Origin: Burkholderiales bacterium
Lineage (GTDB): Bacteria > Actinomycetota > Thermoleophilia > Gaiellales > Gaiellaceae
Length of the DNA stretch: 30,725 nucleotides
Assembly (NCBI GenBank): GCA_025935595.1
Contig: JAICUZ010000004.1
Location: 1-30,725, forward strand
Reading direction: 5' to 3'
A model generated the notes under the pieces. That model was not told the origin of the DNA. It worked only from the letters and a program-made list of their open reading frames with translations, and did no database searches. This document shows positions 28,580-30,725 of the stretch, one piece after another (the first letter of the stretch is position 1; every line of letters begins with the position of its first letter). Made by a program: the position numbers and the translations under genes.

Positions 28580-28629
28580 CGTGCGCGCCGCTGGACGGCG
28601 GCGTCGTCATGCTCGAGCGCCTGGAGTGA
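28580..28629 (+). pseudogene. 3' remnant of a GNAT acetyltransferase gene
   Basis: Directly after the LivF stop, one frame reads CAPLDGGVVMLERLE followed by TGA (28627-28629). This is the C-terminal end of a GNAT protein, compare DGGVVMLKRLD at the end of the intact gene at 16783. There is no room for the rest of a gene. Bases 28593-28614 are identical to 16747-16768. It is best read as a stub left by recombination or insertion. Confidence 0.6.
28593..28629 (+). repeat. GNAT 3'-end direct repeat, right copy
   Basis: Matches 16747-16783 with 22 identical bases followed by 15 mostly matching ones. With the left copy it brackets 11.8 kb holding the SDR-to-LivF cluster. Confidence 0.65.
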
Positions 28630-28644
28630 GTAACAGACTGTTAC
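28630..28644. repeat. Palindrome GTAACAGACTGTTAC, copy 3
   Basis: The complement-centred form of the word found at 2389 and 2624. It starts immediately after the TGA of the GNAT remnant. Confidence 0.9.
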
Positions 28645-28668
28645 AAGCTCGGCTCGCGGTGCGTCCCG

Positions 28669-28698
28669 GCCGGCGCCCGAGCCTGGGCGCGCGCCGGC
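28669..28698 (+). terminator. GC-rich stem-loop between two palindromes
   Basis: GCCGGC and GCCC (28669-28678) pair with GGGC and GCCGGC (28685-28688, 28693-28698), leaving a four-base bulge and the loop GAGCCT. No T-tract. It may close the Liv operon transcript or belong to a composite repeat with the flanking palindromes. Confidence 0.35.
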
Positions 28699-28704
28699 TC
28701 GCTC

Positions 28705-28719
28705 GTAACAGACTGTTAC
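28705..28719. repeat. Palindrome GTAACAGACTGTTAC, copy 4
   Basis: Identical to copy 3, 75 bases downstream. It covers the -35 region of the promoter read into the MDR gene at 28750, so it could also be a binding site. Confidence 0.9.
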
Positions 28720-28737
28720 GAACTGCCTTCGGCTCCC

Positions 28738-28743
28738 TAGACT
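28738..28743 (+). promoter_or_regulatory. -10 element of a probably leaderless MDR transcript
   Basis: TAGACT ends 6 bases before the ATG at 28750, with no ribosome-binding site. The -35 position falls in palindrome copy 4. Confidence 0.45.
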
Positions 28744-28749
28744 GAACCG

Positions 28750-29619
28750 ATGCGCGCCGCGACGATCGTCGAGGGACGGATCGAGGTGGAGGATCGTCCC
28801 GACCCGGTGCCCGGGGACGGCGAGGTCCTGATCTCCGTCCGTGCGGCCGGGATCAACGGCGCCGACCTCGCGCAGCGCGCCGGCCGCTACCCGCCGCCCG
28901 CGGGGGCGACCGACGTGCCGGGGCTCGAGTGCGCCGGCGAGATCGCCGATGGGCGCCGCGTCATGGCGCTCCTGTCCGGTGGCGGGCAGGCGGAGCTGGC
29001 GGTCGCGCACGAGACGCACCTGCTTCCGGTCTCGGACGGGATGGGCTGGGACGAGGCGGGTGGCTTCGTCGAGGTGTTCGCGACCGCGCACGACGCGCTC
29101 TTCACGCAGGCGGAGCTCTCCGCCGGCGAACGCTTGCTCGTGAACGGCGCCGCGGGCGGCGTCGGCGTCGCAGCGGTGCAGCTCGGGCTCGCGGCCGGCG
29201 CGACCGTGACCGCGAGCGCCCGCCACCACCATGACGCGCTGCGTGCGCTGGGCGCCGACACGGACGTCGACGGCGAGTACGACGTCATCCTCGAGCTCGT
29301 CGGCGGCGAGAACCTCACCACGAATCTCGGGCGGCTCGCGCTGAGAGGGCGCATCTCGGTGATCGGGACCGGCGCCGGCTCGCGCGCGGAGATCGAGTTC
29401 GGCTACCTCACCCGGAAGCGCGGCCGGATCCACGGCTCGACGCTGCGCTCCCGCACGGTCGAGGAGAAGGCGCAGGTGATGGCCGCGCTCGGCGCGTTCA
29501 TGGCCGAGCACGCGTTCCACGTCCCGGTCGAGGAGACGTTCCCGCTCGAGCGGACAGAGGACGCCTACGAGCGCTTCCGCGCCGGGAACAAGTTCGGGAA
29601 GATCGTCGTCTGCCCCTGA
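28750..29619 (+). CDS. Quinone oxidoreductase-like MDR protein
   Basis: A 289-residue medium-chain dehydrogenase/reductase of the zeta-crystallin/quinone reductase type. GroES-like N-terminal domain: VLISVRAAGINGADLAQRAGRYPPPAGATDVPGLECAGEI. NADPH-binding motif: LLVNGAAGGVGVAAVQLGLAAGATV (about 131-155, with AAGGVG). The C-terminus FPLERTEDAYERFRAGNKFGKIVV is typical. No zinc-ligand cysteines, so it should be zinc-independent. It is shorter than the usual ~325 residues, mainly between the GroES and Rossmann domains. It appears leaderless and overlaps the winged-helix gene as CTGA. Confidence 0.92.
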   Translation: MRAATIVEGRIEVEDRPDPVPGDGEVLISVRAAGINGADLAQRAGRYPPPAGATDVPGLECAGEIADGRRVMALLSGGGQAELAVAHETHLLPVSDGMGWDEAGGFVEVFATAHDALFTQAELSAGERLLVNGAAGGVGVAAVQLGLAAGATVTASARHHHDALRALGADTDVDGEYDVILELVGGENLTTNLGRLALRGRISVIGTGAGSRAEIEFGYLTRKRGRIHGSTLRSRTVEEKAQVMAALGAFMAEHAFHVPVEETFPLERTEDAYERFRAGNKFGKIVVCP

Positions 29620-30548
29620 CCGCTCGCGAACTGAACCGCGCGACGCTTGCGCGCCAGCTGCTGCTCGAACGCGCCGACCTCGGCGCCGTCGAGGCGATCC
29701 GCCGGCTCGCGGGGCTGCAGGCGCAGGACTCGACCGGGCCGTACCTCGGTCTGTGGTCGCGCCTCCGTGACTTCGAGCGGCGGGAGCTCACCGCCGACGT
29801 CACCGAGCGGCGGGTCGTGGTCGCGACGCTGCAGCGCGTGACCATGCACATGGTCACGGCGGACGACCACCGCTGGCTGAAGCCGACGCTGCAGCCGCTG
29901 TTCGACCGGCTGCGCCGCCTGCCGGCGATCCGGGAGCTCGACCACGAGCGCGTGCTGGCGGAGGTGCGAGCGCGGTGCCCGACCCGCATCCCCGAGCTGA
30001 ACGACCTCGTGCCTCCGGGATCCAACGCGGCCTACTTCAGGGACTTCGTCCAATCGAATCTGCCGCTCGTCCGGGTACCGCCCGCGGCCACCTGGGGCGT
30101 CGGCGGTAGTCCGGTGCAGGAGCTCGCCCCGGTGGGCGAGCCGGACGTGGACGAGCTCGTACGCCGCTACCTCGCGGCGCTCGGCCCGGCGACGGTGCGT
30201 GACGCGCAGGCGTGGTCGGGGCTCACGCGACTGGACGAGGTGTTCGACCGGCTGGAGCTCGACGAGCTGGGCGACGGCTACTTCGACCTGCCCGGCGCGC
30301 CGCGGCCGGCTTCCGACACGCCCGCGCCGCCGCGGTTCCTGCCGCGCTTCGACGACGCCCTGATCGGCTACGAGGACCGCAGCCGCTTCGGCCGGGTCGT
30401 CGTCGGGCAGCCGACGATGCTGGTCGACGGGATCGTCGCCGGCACCTGGCGCTGGACGGGACACGAGGTCGAGGTGTCGCTCCGCCGTGTGCCGCGTGAC
30501 GTCGAGGCCGAGCGCCGGCGGCTGCGCGATTGGCTCGCGGAGGCCTAG
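29616..30548 (+). CDS. Winged-helix (HTH_42, YcaQ-like) protein, probable CTG start
   Basis: A 310-residue member of the winged-helix DNA-binding family PF06224, related to the crosslink-repair glycosylase YcaQ/AlkX. Characteristic segments are RELNRATLARQLLLERADLG, RLAGLQAQDSTGPYLGLWSRL, QRVTMHMVTADDH, ATVRDAQAWSGLTRL and RFLPRFDDALIGYEDRSRF. The conserved N-terminus begins at CTG 29616, which overlaps the MDR stop as CTGA; the first ordinary start in frame is GTG 29817, which would delete 67 conserved residues. QAQD takes the place of the QxQ catalytic motif seen in YcaQ. Role in DNA repair is inferred. Confidence 0.87.
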   Translation: MTARELNRATLARQLLLERADLGAVEAIRRLAGLQAQDSTGPYLGLWSRLRDFERRELTADVTERRVVVATLQRVTMHMVTADDHRWLKPTLQPLFDRLRRLPAIRELDHERVLAEVRARCPTRIPELNDLVPPGSNAAYFRDFVQSNLPLVRVPPAATWGVGGSPVQELAPVGEPDVDELVRRYLAALGPATVRDAQAWSGLTRLDEVFDRLELDELGDGYFDLPGAPRPASDTPAPPRFLPRFDDALIGYEDRSRFGRVVVGQPTMLVDGIVAGTWRWTGHEVEVSLRRVPRDVEAERRRLRDWLAEA

Positions 30549-30610
30549 GGACGCGGGCGCGTCGCGGAGCCGGCGAAGAGCGACGAGAAGAGGACGAGCA
30601 GGAACTTCAT
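30545..30610 (-). CDS. Possible 21-residue hydrophobic peptide
   Basis: ATG at 30610 with GGAGG just before it opens a frame beginning MKFLLVLFSSLFAGS and ending RPRP, with a TAG overlapping the stop of the winged-helix gene. It looks like a membrane-inserting or signal-like peptide. The ribosome-binding site is too close to the ATG, and the region may be chance, so this is weak. Confidence 0.25.
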   Translation of the reverse strand: MKFLLVLFSSLFAGSATRPRP

Positions 30611-30685
30611 CCCTCCACCGTAGGCACGTGTCCGTCGGTCACATGGACGATTCGCCTCCTTCGCCGGGATGATCTTTACGGTCGG

Positions 30686-30691
30686 TACGAT
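30686..30691 (+). promoter_or_regulatory. -10 element for the gene starting at 30699
   Basis: TACGAT ends 7 bases before the ATG at 30699, a further leaderless-type arrangement. The bases between 30549 and 30685 show nothing else that I can support. Confidence 0.4.
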
Positions 30692-30698
30692 CGCCGTC

Positions 30699-30725
30699 AT
30701 GGATGTCGACATCGCAGTCCTCGGC
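30699..30725 (+). CDS. Start of a gene cut by the window end
   Basis: ATG at 30699 opens the frame MDVDIAVLG to the last base. The beta-strand-then-Gly start resembles a nucleotide-binding Rossmann fold (for example a flavin or NAD enzyme), but nine residues are too few to decide. Support comes mainly from the TACGAT element at the leaderless spacing. Confidence 0.45.

Noticed and set aside
16784..28592. The cluster as a classical integrative element
   Set aside because: Flanking repeats exist, but no integrase, transposase, tRNA gene or mobilisation gene lies inside, so only recombination or loss of the mobility genes can be proposed.

Overview
This is a high-GC, gene-dense bacterial chromosome segment. 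It is most likely from an actinobacterium of the Thermoleophilia type (Solirubrobacterales or Gaiellales-like). The supporting signs are the GC-rich codon use, a secreted protein built of repeated Ig-like modules, actinobacterial holin-like and DUF3618-like membrane genes, many four-base start/stop overlaps, and mRNAs that appear leaderless. The lineage is inferred from these features; there is no rRNA in the window.

Layout. 1-2624 (+) is the translation block infC (5' end missing), rpmI, rplT, then a DUF2332-like gene and a SpoU/TrmH RNA methyltransferase. 2635-3953 (-) holds a SAM methyltransferase and a conserved hypothetical. 3937-7374 (+) is pheST behind a leader with a possible leaderless peptide and competing hairpins. 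7371-8348 (-) is a secreted Ig-like protein. 8453-12808 (-) is a tightly overlapped operon: hypothetical, PRC-barrel-like, amidase, and then a five-gene small-membrane-protein set ending in a YihY/BrkB protein. 12834-16783 (+) is a 2-oxoacid dehydrogenase operon (E1 alpha, E1 beta, E2) followed by VOC and GNAT genes.

16767-28579 is the most distinctive part: a catabolic and uptake cluster. A leftward SDR and a rightward FCD-type GntR regulator share a promoter region. The rightward operon holds a CMD-family protein, an HIBADH-family dehydrogenase, a metallo-beta-lactamase-fold hydrolase and a HAAT-type solute-binding protein. It continues with a tandem-CMD protein, a 108-residue protein with a Cys/His tail, a second MBL hydrolase, a second HIBADH dehydrogenase, a cupin, LivH, a LivM-LivG fusion and LivF. 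The same three enzyme families therefore occur twice around one transporter. The substrate cannot be read from sequence; a small lactone-forming or hydroxy/oxo acid is my inference. The cluster is flanked by an intact GNAT gene on the left and a stray copy of a GNAT 3' end on the right, which suggests insertion or recombination at that site.

28750-30548 (+) holds a quinone-oxidoreductase-like MDR protein and a winged-helix (HTH_42) protein. A further gene begins at 30699 and runs off the end.

Three small palindromic repeat families lie inside or at the edges of genes: GTAACAG(T/A)CTGTTAC (four copies), GTGTC(A/T)GACACC (three tandem copies in the E2 linker), and a 25-base palindrome around GGGGACAGTCCCC in the methyltransferase. 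No tRNA, rRNA, CRISPR array, insertion sequence or integrase was seen. No gap without a gene exceeds 300 bases.
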